From: Phytomonas francai | Lineage: Eukaryota > Euglenozoa > Kinetoplastea > Trypanosomatida > Trypanosomatidae | Direction of reading: 5' to 3' | Length of the DNA: 64,000 bases | Assembly (NCBI GenBank): GCA_001766655.1 | Contig: MJCC01000003.1 | Coordinates: forward strand, 652,212 to 716,211 | Shown here: positions 53,753 to 63,465 of the stretch, piece after piece | Layout: each line of letters starts with the position of its first letter | Position numbering within the stretch: the stretch's first letter is position 1 | The notes under the pieces: model-generated | Databases searched by the model: none | What the model was told of the DNA's origin: nothing | Seen by the model: only the letters and a program-made list of their open reading frames with translations | Position numbers and translations under genes: made by a program

Positions 53753-55522
53753 TTATACATACTTCTGCTCCGTGGTGTCATCAGGGGAGCGTTCGTGCTC
53801 GCTGCACGTCGAAGTATTTGGTATTGGGTCCGTCACCAATGTCATGAGGTTGGGCTTGAAAAGCCTTGCCGCACTCCCGTTTCCCCAACAGCTGGTGAAA
53901 CTATCAGGGCTAGATGTGGCATACGTGCGAAGACTAGAGCAGCCACCTGAGACATCTGCAGTTGCTCTGGCAAGATTATCTTTCTCTTGCTTCTTGGTGG
54001 CTCTCTGCCGGGTATTGAGGGTGCTTGGTAAAAGGCCATGATCACTCCATCCAGATCCAGTGGACGGCAAACGAAGGAACGGTATGCTATCCGTCTCGTG
54101 TGAACAATGCTCCGACGGTAACGCACTCAATGGACGGTCTTTGACGTACTTCTGCAGATATTGATTCCATGAAGAGTCGTCGTCTATCGCGCGTGCTTCA
54201 TCGCCCGCCTTTTCCTTCTGATGCCGCTGACGTGCTAATTCCTTGAGGGTCGGCTCAAACACACGCATCGTCTCAGAGCACACAACCTTTCTCAAGTCTA
54301 AAAGGCAGAGGTTAATAGTGGCATGCAGGGGTACGTGGGCAAAGACTTTATAAGTACGGCGCGTCTCCTCGTCCTGCACAAAGGATGTAATTTCCTCGAC
54401 AGATCCTGAGATGCTCTCGGGGAGTGGCACATTGCGAAACTTCGCGTCATGTCTTAACATCCTCATCGAGATCATGTGCAGGTAATACGGCTGCCCATCA
54501 GAATCCGCGTACAGTTCGTACACCTTGCGTTCGCTCTCCCTTTGTCGGATCGGGGGGGTGTTGCTGAATCCGTTGGGACGTGACGCCATGGGTGGTGACT
54601 CGCGCGCCAACGACGGCGGCAGCCCTTTTTTCTCTTTCTTAGTCTCATCGAGGGCTTCAAGCAAGAAGCGGATCGTGTTCGCATCAGATTCCGATAACGG
54701 CTGCGGTAGTAATTCATTCATTTCCTTTAGGCGATCGGAAACTTCGATCCCGTCCATGAAGCGCTGCCTGGACTCATAGTCGGGTGTGGCAAGCACGTAC
54801 CGTGACTGTAAACTGTACGGATCCATGTAGTTTGGCAGCACCAATTCTTGCTGAATCGCACTAACTCCATTGGTATCCTCGTTTTCAGGCCGTACGAGGC
54901 CAGTTGAGGTCATATAAGGGTCGTCGTACCGACGAAGCATACACCCATAGTGCTCCCTCCGAAAGAGATCAAACCGGACCGTGTTACCCACCTTTAGCGG
55001 ACTGACAACTTGCAGTACGCAAGGCCTCAACGTGAAGCCGATGACCGTGCTATTACATATGGGGCACAGCCGCTGGTGATTGCTCGCCTTCCGCAAGCTG
55101 AGGTACTGCAAAATACACGACATACAGAAGAGATGACCGCACTCCGTGATTCTCGGGGCGACAGGGGTGCTCATACAAATAGGACACTCAAAATCATCAG
55201 GTGTCGTGCGCATCACTACGGAGTGAACCGCTTCCCATGGGACTAAGTTATCGTAGGAGTTGAGGCACTCGATTAATTTGCGTTGACCCTGTGGAAGCGC
55301 CTGATCCGTTCTCCCACACAGCAGGTCTGCACGCAAAATGAATTGGAAATTTTCGAGCATAAAGGCGCGCCGTAGAACAAAATTGTCGACACGGCGGCGT
55401 ACTTGTCGGCGTGCAGGGTGGTGTTGACTACGTGAGGCGGCCAATTGTTCTGCGGCATACTCAGAGTCCCAGAAATCGCTAATCGCAATTCTATTGCTTT
55501 GCCGACTAGAGTTTTTTGGCAT
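53753..55522 (-). CDS. RNF10: RING finger protein, RNF10-like E3 ligase
   Basis: The 589-residue product has a C3HC4 RING at about 113-156: 'CPICMSTPVAPRITECGHLF' and then 'CPIC'. Between these, 'CILQYLSL' equals the RNF10 hallmark 'CILHYLSLS'. The upstream 'RRAFMLENFQFIL' and the downstream block after the RING ('GNTVRFDLFRREHYGCM') also follow RNF10. In animals and yeast this ligase ubiquitinates 40S proteins uS3 and uS5 on stalled or defective ribosomes. The later region includes 'LYADSDGQPYYLHMISMRML' and 'LCLLDLRKV', again as in RNF10. The C-terminal third is polar and variable. The ATG at 55522 is used; an in-frame TTG lies 21 bases upstream. Assignment by motif order is good. Confidence 0.82.
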   Translation of the reverse strand: MPKNSSRQSNRIAISDFWDSEYAAEQLAASRSQHHPARRQVRRRVDNFVLRRAFMLENFQFILRADLLCGRTDQALPQGQRKLIECLNSYDNLVPWEAVHSVVMRTTPDDFECPICMSTPVAPRITECGHLFCMSCILQYLSLRKASNHQRLCPICNSTVIGFTLRPCVLQVVSPLKVGNTVRFDLFRREHYGCMLRRYDDPYMTSTGLVRPENEDTNGVSAIQQELVLPNYMDPYSLQSRYVLATPDYESRQRFMDGIEVSDRLKEMNELLPQPLSESDANTIRFLLEALDETKKEKKGLPPSLARESPPMASRPNGFSNTPPIRQRESERKVYELYADSDGQPYYLHMISMRMLRHDAKFRNVPLPESISGSVEEITSFVQDEETRRTYKVFAHVPLHATINLCLLDLRKVVCSETMRVFEPTLKELARQRHQKEKAGDEARAIDDDSSWNQYLQKYVKDRPLSALPSEHCSHETDSIPFLRLPSTGSGWSDHGLLPSTLNTRQRATKKQEKDNLARATADVSGGCSSLRTYATSSPDSFTSCWGNGSAARLFKPNLMTLVTDPIPNTSTCSEHERSPDDTTEQKYV

Positions 55523-56160
55523 TCTGCACGCGCGCACAACCAACGCAACGAAATTGTAGATTTGTGAATCTACCTATCTATTTATTTATTTCTACACCGA
55601 TATGCGAGCCTAATTTCGGGGAAATTCGTATGAGGAAAGGGCACTAACACTAAAAGTAGTGCAATCTTTGGTAAGAAATTTATCTATGTAAACTAGCTCG
55701 CCCTGTTGTGTCTGAAAAAGACGATCTCTATATTTTTATAAATTCTTTTAATGCGCTTCCTCCTATTGGAAATTAGCTACTCAAGCCAGATATATACGCC
55801 TTTGCGTATGCTTTTGAACTTGGTATATGCTTTGAGAAATTCACTTTGAAATAATCACACTTTAGTGTATTAGTATTGCCCTTTTCCCCATATATATAAA
55901 AGTATCTATGCAGCTTGATATTGAAATATAAAACAAATTATATAGGGGTAAAATTCAGCAAAGTCTATATTTTTGCACTCTAGAAACAATACGGAGGACA
56001 AGGTCCCGCGCTCCCGCTTTCATTTTAAGGTGAATAGTACCAATGACAAACGTCGTATTCACAGATCGAATCGCACAAAGTTGTGAAATCTGGACGACGA
56101 CGACCTTGGAAGGGCCAGACAGCATTTGTCAGCTCGGTCAACTGCTAAGCAATGTTGCTT
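55523..56160 (-). other. Intergenic spacer (minus-strand unit)
   Basis: This is AT-rich from 55560 to 55960. The part near 56040-56160 is richer in GC: on the minus strand it continues the upstream gene's frame past its TAG for 33 sense codons, and on the plus strand it has a 44-codon ATG frame (56043-56177). Neither is supported by a family match. Confidence 0.4.
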
Positions 56161-57438
56161 CTATTCCGACAGATTAGGTTGGAAAAAAAATGTTCCGCTG
56201 AGGATAATCGCACCGAATTGCCGTATCTCCACTCTCAGTGCCACTACACACGAATTGCATCCATCTGCCACTGGCTGACCGATTTGATGCCGCCAAGGTG
56301 CTACACGATCGTTTAGCTGTACCCGTGGCGCCGCACACACGATATCAAAGGGTTGATTGAACACGACGTCGCCACATTGGACTCCTTGATAGGCTGCCAT
56401 GCACCACACAGTGCTTTCCGCAAGACTCAGCACCCCACCGTCCACAGGAGAGAGGCATCCCTCCCGATGCAAGCGTTCACACAGATCCTGAATGGTAGCT
56501 GTTAACATCCACGGCGGTGCCTCAATCGCATGCTGCTCGTGCTCTTGCTGCAACGACGTTAACAGAGGAGGAGGATGTGGTATCACAACTGAGTCTGCCG
56601 CGCCGTCTTCTATCTCACTTAGAGTTTTATTGTTTTTGTTTGAGGACATGTCCACTGCAGCCTGAGTCTCATCGCGGCCTTGTTCGGCCGAAGGGGTCTC
56701 TTCTATTGTTAGACAGTAACACGCGCGCTGAGCGTAGCCACCACCCCGTAGAGACTCCAGGGGCCCGTAGAGGCCCCCAAAGCTCTCGGTAGTTCCTGAA
56801 TCACCTACTGAAACTTCCTCAACACCGCACCACTCGCTATTAGAACGCCAATAGTCCTTCAGTTCAGATGGCGGTAGCATCAGTGGCAGCATCCTACACC
56901 GCAAATTATTAGAACCCCCGTCTGGGGCGGTAGGGGAACCATCTGTCGGGAGAAAAGGGGGTGTTTTATTCCCCTTTGGCCCTGTCATGAGCATCGCAAC
57001 GAGCGGTTGGTACGCTTCGTCGTACAAAGTTAGCTTTACATCGCTTTCCTTTCGATGCGATGTATGCACAAGTTCCACCGCGCCCATGGAGGGATGCTCC
57101 CGGTGGCGCGGACGGTACATCGTGGTGTAAAAGCAGTTGAGCGTCCCGACATCATCCCAAAAGTTCTCGTGGGGTGGATGCAGTTGCTTTACATGACTGG
57201 TTCGTACTGGTCGTGGCGTCTCACAAAACTCTGCTAGCGAATGCAGTAAGGTATAAAAATACACAGGCGCGACACTGCTGTGGGTGAATGGAAGCTTTTG
57301 AAAGGGAAGTAAAGAGGTATGGGTTAAGAAGTTTGTGCTTAGCGCGGGGCCGGCAATGGTTTGATAGGGCTGCACAGCAGCCAGCAGCAGCTTGGGGATC
57401 GACACGGAAGCTTCTCGTTGTAGAGCTAAAGACGACAT
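56161..57438 (-). CDS. Hypothetical protein, 425 residues
   Basis: The product starts at the ATG at 57438, just after a trans-splicing-like region on the minus strand; the in-frame TTG at 57561 adds UTR-like codons. Residues 1-140 read as a folded domain ('FQKLPFTHSSVAPVYFYTLL', 'NFWDDVGTLNCFYTTMYRP'). Residues 145-165 have 'GAVELVHTSHRKESDVKLTL'. A long polar linker (about 185-310) separates this from a C-terminal beta-rich part containing 'GVQCGDVVFNQPFDIVCA' and ending 'GAIILSGTFFFQPNLSE'. I do not recognise the family. The regular alternation of the ends and a low-complexity centre suggest a two-domain protein. There is no signal peptide or membrane segment. Confidence 0.7.
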   Translation of the reverse strand: MSSLALQREASVSIPKLLLAAVQPYQTIAGPALSTNFLTHTSLLPFQKLPFTHSSVAPVYFYTLLHSLAEFCETPRPVRTSHVKQLHPPHENFWDDVGTLNCFYTTMYRPRHREHPSMGAVELVHTSHRKESDVKLTLYDEAYQPLVAMLMTGPKGNKTPPFLPTDGSPTAPDGGSNNLRCRMLPLMLPPSELKDYWRSNSEWCGVEEVSVGDSGTTESFGGLYGPLESLRGGGYAQRACYCLTIEETPSAEQGRDETQAAVDMSSNKNNKTLSEIEDGAADSVVIPHPPPLLTSLQQEHEQHAIEAPPWMLTATIQDLCERLHREGCLSPVDGGVLSLAESTVWCMAAYQGVQCGDVVFNQPFDIVCAAPRVQLNDRVAPWRHQIGQPVADGCNSCVVALRVEIRQFGAIILSGTFFFQPNLSE

Positions 57439-58475
57439 TGTTAGCGGCGATTGTCCTATCAAAGAAAGACTTTTACATTGATCAAAAACTTTAAAGGGAG
57501 CAGAGAAGTCGTGGTAACAGATTTCCCCCACACACAGAGGAAAAAAAAGGATGAAATTCAAGGGAATCCTTCTTGGTATTTATACATAACGGTAAATGAG
57601 AAAAAACACAAGAGCATAGAATTCCTGAAAGCCAGTCCTCACTTTCTAGGTTTCTCAGTTGCGGTTTGAACACAAAACTTCAAGTGTTGTCACATGGCAT
57701 TCTCCACGAGACCAAAACTAGAGAGTATCCACTTTCTTTACCTTTCCTTAATCGGATGCATCATCATAACCAACACAAAAATCAAGTGTTTGACCTGATC
57801 CCGTTTAAGAAGGGGGGGAGGGGAGGAGAAGCAAATGGAGCCATTCACACAGAAGAGAAATGCACAACACCGCAACGTGAAGTTCGGTTTAATAGCGAGG
57901 GCTTAGACGCACCCATTTTTGCATACCATTAAACGGTGCGCTACACTATCCTCTTCAGTCTTGTTTGAAAAGACACATATTAAGGGAAGGAAGGTCATCC
58001 ATAGTGATTCGATATGAGGTGGGAAATAAATAATACTTTGTTTACACCTCCCAATAATTAAATACGCCCAAAATGTCAAAAATAAAGAACAGCAAACTAG
58101 GTCTCACAGAGTAACATTATTTTGTAAAAAAATAAAAACGAAACCAAATGAAGACCAAACGTATGAAAAAGGATGAATCTCACACAAGGTCACACAACGG
58201 TTTCTCATAAGCCCACATTCCGATGCCTTTCGAGAACGGGCCTCTCGAATGCTTGCTGTCAATTTATCGCTTTCATCCCGCCTTTCTGTTTTACATGGGT
58301 CTCATATATAATACACACACTATGCCTTCTTTACATAAAAACGAAACAAAAGATCAACCACATAAAGACTACACACGCAAAAGAGGAAAAAATGAGGGGA
58401 AAAATAGCAAAACTCGGGTAAGGACCAACAAATGCCCCCCCCCCCCACTACTTGATAGGAAATACGCAATTGTCA
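57439..58475 (-). other. 1-kb spacer downstream of IFT121
   Basis: This is the long 3' UTR region of IFT121 and the 5' region of the 425-residue gene. It contains a C12 run on the plus strand (58435-58446; G12 in the mRNA). On the minus strand a pyrimidine run at about 57539-57550 (T8 with flanking C) is a candidate acceptor. Short frames on both strands look like chance. Confidence 0.45.
58435..58446. repeat. Homopolymer C12 (G12 in the IFT121 transcript)
   Basis: Twelve consecutive C on the plus strand, about 30 bases beyond the IFT121 stop in its 3' UTR. This is a simple repeat; the length may vary or be misread. Confidence 0.9.
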
Positions 58476-61400
58476 TCACAAAGCGTGTTTATGTCGTCCA
58501 ATCCTTGGGGTGTGGCATAGAGGGCAATTTTTATATTTCTCAGCCTCAATATCCAATGCCTTATAGCGGCAGCCAGAGCACTGCCAGACCGACTGCTTCG
58601 AGGTGATGCAGCGGCCCGTGCAGATGCAGACATCAAATTTTTCTTGGCAATTCACACATGATGAGGCCCACTCCTTGTTAAAGGTGCCACACTGTGGGCA
58701 GCGAACGCTATCAATCGACGTATCCACCGGACGATGCTTAGTGAAGATTTGGATTGCCAAGTTGGAGAAGCGTCGGGAAGGCTCGTTGAGGGATACGGTG
58801 GGATACGTGAGGGAGCTCGTACTCGATATGCCGCCGGCATTATTGGTGATGTTTATCGCGGAAGTTGTGGTACCGCTGAGCGCGGAAACGCTACTTAAGG
58901 CCGCCGCGGCGCCGGTGGTTCCCCCTAAAATGGTGGCACCCGCCGATGACTGGGCAGCCGTCGTACGAGCCATGGTTTTTTGTGTTACGTCTAAATCCAA
59001 TGAAAAATTGTCTTGCACGATTCCCTTGGTGTTGCCCTCCTCATCGTTGCGTTCCGCCATTTCCAAGCGTATGAAGGCACGACTGCAGATCCCGAAGTTC
59101 GAGGCCAGATAACTAGTCAGCGCGATGAGGCTGTAGCTATCGATCGGGGCGATCAAATCATCGTACTCCATCAACCGCATGGCCACAACAAGAGCCGTGT
59201 CCGGGTTCCGCTCCAAAATTTTCTTTTGGCAGAGCAGAAAGAAATGATAGGCCTCAGCTCCGCGCCAGGCCGAATCCAGGGCCCTCTCTGACACGCCCTT
59301 CTCGTCGCTTTGCAGAAGCTCATGCACGACCTCAGAACCTTCCTTGCCAAGGCCCATCTTCTTCTTGCGGTATTTCTCAACCTCCAGTGCGGAGAGGACG
59401 TGAAACTTCTTGGCCCGGAGTGGGTCCGTCTTTGCCACGCGCTGGCCCAGCTGTGCAAGAAGCCTTGCCGCCTGGTCGTGGTGACCAGCCTTGCGAAAGA
59501 GCTCAATGGCCTCTGAGAAACGCTCCTTCTTGATGAGATGCTGGGCATAACTATTCAGGAGTTTTTCCATATCCTCCAATTGATACTCCTTCGCGAGCGA
59601 AATGGCACGATCCCACATGTTCAGTTTGACGCAGCCATCAACAACCATACGAGGTTCTCCGGCGGCTGAAAAGGCCTGTGCCGCCTCCTCCGCTTTCCCA
59701 ACCGAAAGGAACATCTGGCCCAACTCGGCCAAAAGTTCCTTGTCGTACTCGACAGTCGAAATCAACTGTGCCAGCATGTTGTAATCCTGGACTAAATAGT
59801 AAACTTTAGCTAGTTTGCGGTAGCTGCGGCACTGCGTGTAGTACTGCGCGGCTTTGGACCACTTTTGTCGGTCAGCGTACTGGTCCCCAATGTTCTCCCA
59901 TGCTTTCGAAATCAGAACCTCGTCACCGCCGCCTTCCTGCACTAGCCGTACAACACCAAACCAATCGCCCAGCCGGGAGCGCAGCTCCAGGGCTAGGTCT
60001 TTGCGATCCATATCACAGTAGATTTTTTCTGCCTCGTCTATGCGGTGGAAATACGCGTGAATCTCAGCTTCTTGCTTTCTCTTGTCGTCCATCGCATGAA
60101 TGCGCTTCACAAACTGAATGGCAGGGTAATTACGGGCCTTAATGAATGCCATCTCCGCGTAGGTGAAGTTGAGCTTCCTCAACGCGTGTTCAGAAAGGAT
60201 GGACCACAGTTTGGGGTGTGGCTGGCTATTCACGTACGCATAAGCCTTCTCTACGCTCTCTGTCTGCAGTATCTCGGTGAAATCCCGCAAAGTTTTGGTC
60301 TCAAAGTCGACTAAATACTCTTTATGCGGGCGCTCCGGGTCAATCATAATCTCATCTAAATGGACCGCGCGGGCTTTCAGCGAGCGGAACCTGCATACAT
60401 TGCCGCACGGATGAACCATCTTATCCGGTTCGAGCCCGTGGAATATATACACACGCGTCTTTTCCATCACGATAAACGAATCAGGATCGTCTGAGGCCCA
60501 TTTGACGCCCCAGACGTCTTTGCGCTCAACATTCGGGAACATAATGCATTTACGTGGTACTAAGGAGAGGTCCTTTTCAAGAGGGAAGACCTGGAGAATA
60601 CCATCAGAGTCCACCACTGTGAACATCGTAGAATCGCAGTTCAACCCCAACAAACCTGGTCGGGATGACAGCACTAGCTTACCAATCAGGTTAAGGGGGT
60701 CTAAAGTGTAAACCTGTAAGAGACCCGACTCGCGTCCGACAAGTAAGCGACTCTCATTCATGCAAACCGCACAGTTGAGGTCATTTGTCATAGCGGAGCG
60801 AGTTTTCGTGCTGAGCATTGTTTCAGGCCGCACAACGTCGTCGACGTGGAAAACGCGGATTTGGCTCTTGCTGCGGCTGACTTGCGTAGAGATGGGGTCC
60901 AAGTCGTCAATGATCGCGTTGGAGTCTCGAAATTGCCAGATGAAAATGGACTCCTCGCCACAGCACACGACATGCGATGAGTTCATGCAGCATACCAACG
61001 GTTCAATATCGGTGAACTGAATCCCGATAGGGCTCCCAATCGCGTTGAGGAGCTGCACCATATACTGGGACTGCTTGGGGTCTGGGCAGTTTACCATGAC
61101 GCATGCGTCCTTATGAGAATCCAGATAAAGCAGTTTCCGGACATGCTTCACTGTCCTCCCATTATTCTTGACATTCCAAAACATAACAGTGTCCTCAACC
61201 TTGTCGGGACGATTGAAAGAAAATACCAGCGTTTTTTTAAAGTAGCAGTATTTATACTGCGGTCGCACGTTGGCAAAGTAGATCGAAGCATCCACCGCGA
61301 TGGCCACCCGGAGACCGTCGCCTTCCCACGCCACGCCGCCGCAGTGGCGGCCATTCACTCGTAATGTCCGTAGACGAATGCCCTCGTTGCTGTAAAATTG

Positions 61401-62225
61401 AGCTACGATAGTTTGTGTCTCTGGTCCCACATCAGACATGCCGCACACCACCAAGACTGTTCCCTGCGGGTCCCAGGCGGCATGATCCACCGTCATGTTC
61501 GTCTCGATCAGGCGTGCATGGCCGTCTCTTAGACTTTCCATCAGCTGCAATTTTCCCGATGTGTAGCATATCGCCAACGTGGGGAGTGGCTCCGGCCTTT
61601 CTTCCCAGGCCACATGCCAAAGCAGCGCGGCCAGCTTCGCTGGCGTTTCCTTATATTGGATGCTAATCTGACTGATATATTGACCACCCGCAGCGTCATG
61701 CACAAAAATCTCCCCTTGGCTGGTGCCAAAGAGCAGGTAGCGGTCGTCCGGGCTCCAACATACCTTGGCGAGCTCATACGCATAGGTGTGGTTCCACAAC
61801 CTGCTACCGTCCACGTAGCCAACAACAATGGCCCCATCCTCGTAGGCGACACAAATCTTGTTTCCATCTGGGCTCCACGACAGATCCACAACACGGCTTT
61901 GATTACGGTTATTGACCATCTCCTCAAACCACGTCCCTTTGTGCAGTGTCCACACAATAATCTTCCCACTCTCATCACAGCTCGTCAGTTTGCGATACAG
62001 TTGGTTCCAGCAAATAATACATATTGCTTTACTATGTCCCTCGAGAGTTTGGTTAATGGAAAGGGTACAGTTTTTCTGTGCTTGAGTCCCATTGTTAAAC
62101 TTCATAACTTTAAGCAAGCCCCCTTCGCCGCCGCAGGCAAACCAGCCTTGACTTTCATTCCAGCTAACAGCAGTTATAGGAGTCCCGCTTGGGATTGCAA
62201 TTCGCTTGCTGAAGTAGGCAAACAT
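58476..62225 (-). CDS. IFT121: Intraflagellar transport protein IFT121 (WDR35)
   Basis: The 1249-residue product matches WDR35/IFT121 from the first residue. 'MFAYFSKRIAIPSGTPI', 'GWFACGGEGGLLKVMK', 'NQTLEGHSKAICII', 'SGKIIVWTLHKGTWFEEM' and 'NNRNQSRVVDLSWSPDG' parallel the human protein closely. Two WD40 propellers (about 1-330 and 340-640) are followed by TPR-like helices (about 660-1075). A C-terminal zinc-binding module has several Cys-x2-Cys pairs ('CPQCGTFNKEWASSCVNC', 'CSGCRY', 'CPLCHTPR'). IFT121 is a subunit of IFT-A, needed for retrograde transport and membrane-protein entry into flagella. A low-complexity Ala/Thr/Ser/Gly insertion at about 1085-1142 separates the helical part from the zinc module. 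Length fits the family. Confidence 0.96.
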   Translation of the reverse strand: MFAYFSKRIAIPSGTPITAVSWNESQGWFACGGEGGLLKVMKFNNGTQAQKNCTLSINQTLEGHSKAICIICWNQLYRKLTSCDESGKIIVWTLHKGTWFEEMVNNRNQSRVVDLSWSPDGNKICVAYEDGAIVVGYVDGSRLWNHTYAYELAKVCWSPDDRYLLFGTSQGEIFVHDAAGGQYISQISIQYKETPAKLAALLWHVAWEERPEPLPTLAICYTSGKLQLMESLRDGHARLIETNMTVDHAAWDPQGTVLVVCGMSDVGPETQTIVAQFYSNEGIRLRTLRVNGRHCGGVAWEGDGLRVAIAVDASIYFANVRPQYKYCYFKKTLVFSFNRPDKVEDTVMFWNVKNNGRTVKHVRKLLYLDSHKDACVMVNCPDPKQSQYMVQLLNAIGSPIGIQFTDIEPLVCCMNSSHVVCCGEESIFIWQFRDSNAIIDDLDPISTQVSRSKSQIRVFHVDDVVRPETMLSTKTRSAMTNDLNCAVCMNESRLLVGRESGLLQVYTLDPLNLIGKLVLSSRPGLLGLNCDSTMFTVVDSDGILQVFPLEKDLSLVPRKCIMFPNVERKDVWGVKWASDDPDSFIVMEKTRVYIFHGLEPDKMVHPCGNVCRFRSLKARAVHLDEIMIDPERPHKEYLVDFETKTLRDFTEILQTESVEKAYAYVNSQPHPKLWSILSEHALRKLNFTYAEMAFIKARNYPAIQFVKRIHAMDDKRKQEAEIHAYFHRIDEAEKIYCDMDRKDLALELRSRLGDWFGVVRLVQEGGGDEVLISKAWENIGDQYADRQKWSKAAQYYTQCRSYRKLAKVYYLVQDYNMLAQLISTVEYDKELLAELGQMFLSVGKAEEAAQAFSAAGEPRMVVDGCVKLNMWDRAISLAKEYQLEDMEKLLNSYAQHLIKKERFSEAIELFRKAGHHDQAARLLAQLGQRVAKTDPLRAKKFHVLSALEVEKYRKKKMGLGKEGSEVVHELLQSDEKGVSERALDSAWRGAEAYHFFLLCQKKILERNPDTALVVAMRLMEYDDLIAPIDSYSLIALTSYLASNFGICSRAFIRLEMAERNDEEGNTKGIVQDNFSLDLDVTQKTMARTTAAQSSAGATILGGTTGAAAALSSVSALSGTTTSAINITNNAGGISSTSSLTYPTVSLNEPSRRFSNLAIQIFTKHRPVDTSIDSVRCPQCGTFNKEWASSCVNCQEKFDVCICTGRCITSKQSVWQCSGCRYKALDIEAEKYKNCPLCHTPRIGRHKHAL

Positions 62226-62793
62226 CTCTGCAGCTATTTGTTTAGTGTTGTGGCAGTTTCTTTTTTAATTTGATAGCGATGACCTTTCCCAAGACAGGAA
62301 AGGGTTGGTCCAGGGGGAAAAATCCACTTAGTTAGTATTGAATGTTCCCTTTTTTGCTCTGTTTTCTGCCTTTAGATCCAGTCTGCGAGAAAGACGCACA
62401 AGCACAAAAGCGGCTTTATCTCTTCACCAAATGTACCCCTCTCCAGTAGTATGAGTAACTTGGTAAAACAACAACAACTATGTGAGATAACAAAGGTAAA
62501 GAAAAGGAGAAAGCAAAAACAAGTGCGGCTTTAATCATGGTTTTTTTTTTCCAGCATGCATACACGTTACGAAAACGACGCAAAGACGTTACGGGGTCAT
62601 GAAAACACGATCCCGTAACGGAATGCCCCGTTCGCATGAAACAGCGTTGTCATGTAGCTTGTTTTATTAATAAGGAAAAAAAATGGTAAATATTTCTACT
62701 CGAGATTCATAAAATTAAATTAAACAAACGAAAAAAAAACTCTATGGGGTAAAAGGAGAATGAACCGATACGATTGGTATCGGTCATCTCCTT
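62226..62793 (-). other. Intergenic spacer between H2B and IFT121
   Basis: This is the H2B 3' UTR and the IFT121 leader on the minus strand. A T run at 62540-62550, A runs at 62677-62684 and 62730-62739, and otherwise AT-rich DNA are present. An inverted repeat around 62591-62619 (GTTACGGGGTCAT and, on the other strand, the CCCGTAAC core) could form a stem. No coding frame was found. Confidence 0.45.
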
Positions 62794-63132
62794 TTAGTGG
62801 GCCGCGTTGGACACGGCCTTCGTGCCTTCCGCCATGGCATGCTTCGCGAGCTCCGCGGGGAGAACCAGACGGACGGCCGTCTGGAGCTCGCGGGCGCCCA
62901 GCGTGCGCTTCTTGTTCACCCGCACCAACGTCGCGGCCTCCGTCGCGATGCGCTCGAAGAGGTCGTTCACAAAGGAGTTCACGATCTTCGTCGTGCGGCC
63001 GCTCAAGCTCATCTGCTTGTTAATGGCCTTGAGGGAGCGGCTGACGTAGACGTTCCAGCTCTGCTTGGGCTTGCGGCGGTGGGTGGTGCTGGAGTGCTTG
63101 GCTTTGTGAACGGATGACTTCGGGGTGGCCAT
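62794..63132 (-). CDS. H2B: Histone H2B
   Basis: The 112-residue product is a trypanosomatid-type H2B with a short basic N-terminal tail ('[20 protein letters not shown]'). The histone fold follows: '[20 protein letters not shown]', '[17 protein letters not shown]' and '[20 protein letters not shown]'. The usual H2B repression-domain consensus is diverged, as is common in kinetoplastids. Codon use is strongly GC-ending, as in uL2, fitting high expression. The start follows an A13 stretch in the mRNA. Only one copy is present in the window, although these genes are often in tandem arrays elsewhere in the clade. It is not the variant H2BV as far as I can judge. Confidence 0.96.
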   Translation of the reverse strand: MATPKSSVHKAKHSSTTHRRKPKQSWNVYVSRSLKAINKQMSLSGRTTKIVNSFVNDLFERIATEAATLVRVNKKRTLGARELQTAVRLVLPAELAKHAMAEGTKAVSNAAH

Positions 63133-63465
63133 TTTTTTTTTTTTTGCGTAAGCTGATGGTTAAGTGAAGAGTGAAAATAAGCTGGCTTTTGGAAGACCTG
63201 AGTGTAGGATCTTTCCGGTAAGTAAAAAAGAAAAGAAAGAATCCCAATTGTTTTTGTTTGAGCATCGAGAAGAATAAATATACCTCAATTATACACGTAT
63301 ATATATACACACAAGCACATGTTTTATGACACATTTTTTTTTTTGCCCCCCACCCACCCCCTCGGGTCGATTGACCTTGAAGTAAAAACGTGGTGGCGCA
63401 GAGTTATACGAACCTTTTTCTCCCCCTTTACAGCACCTCCTTCGCACAGTATCCGCGATTCGGTA
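63133..63465 (-). other. Intergenic spacer upstream of H2B
   Basis: This holds the H2B leader, its acceptor region (listed separately), AT-rich DNA with a short (TA)n tract (63297-63306), a T run at 63332-63343 and a C-rich stretch at 63345-63362. No coding frame was recognised. Confidence 0.45.
63153..63177 (-). promoter_or_regulatory. Predicted spliced-leader acceptor of H2B
   Basis: On the minus strand, 'ttttcactcttcactta' followed by 'accatcag' gives a pyrimidine-rich tract with the acceptor AG at 63154-63153. This leaves a leader of about 20 bases before the ATG at 63132. Inferred from sequence only. Confidence 0.5.
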
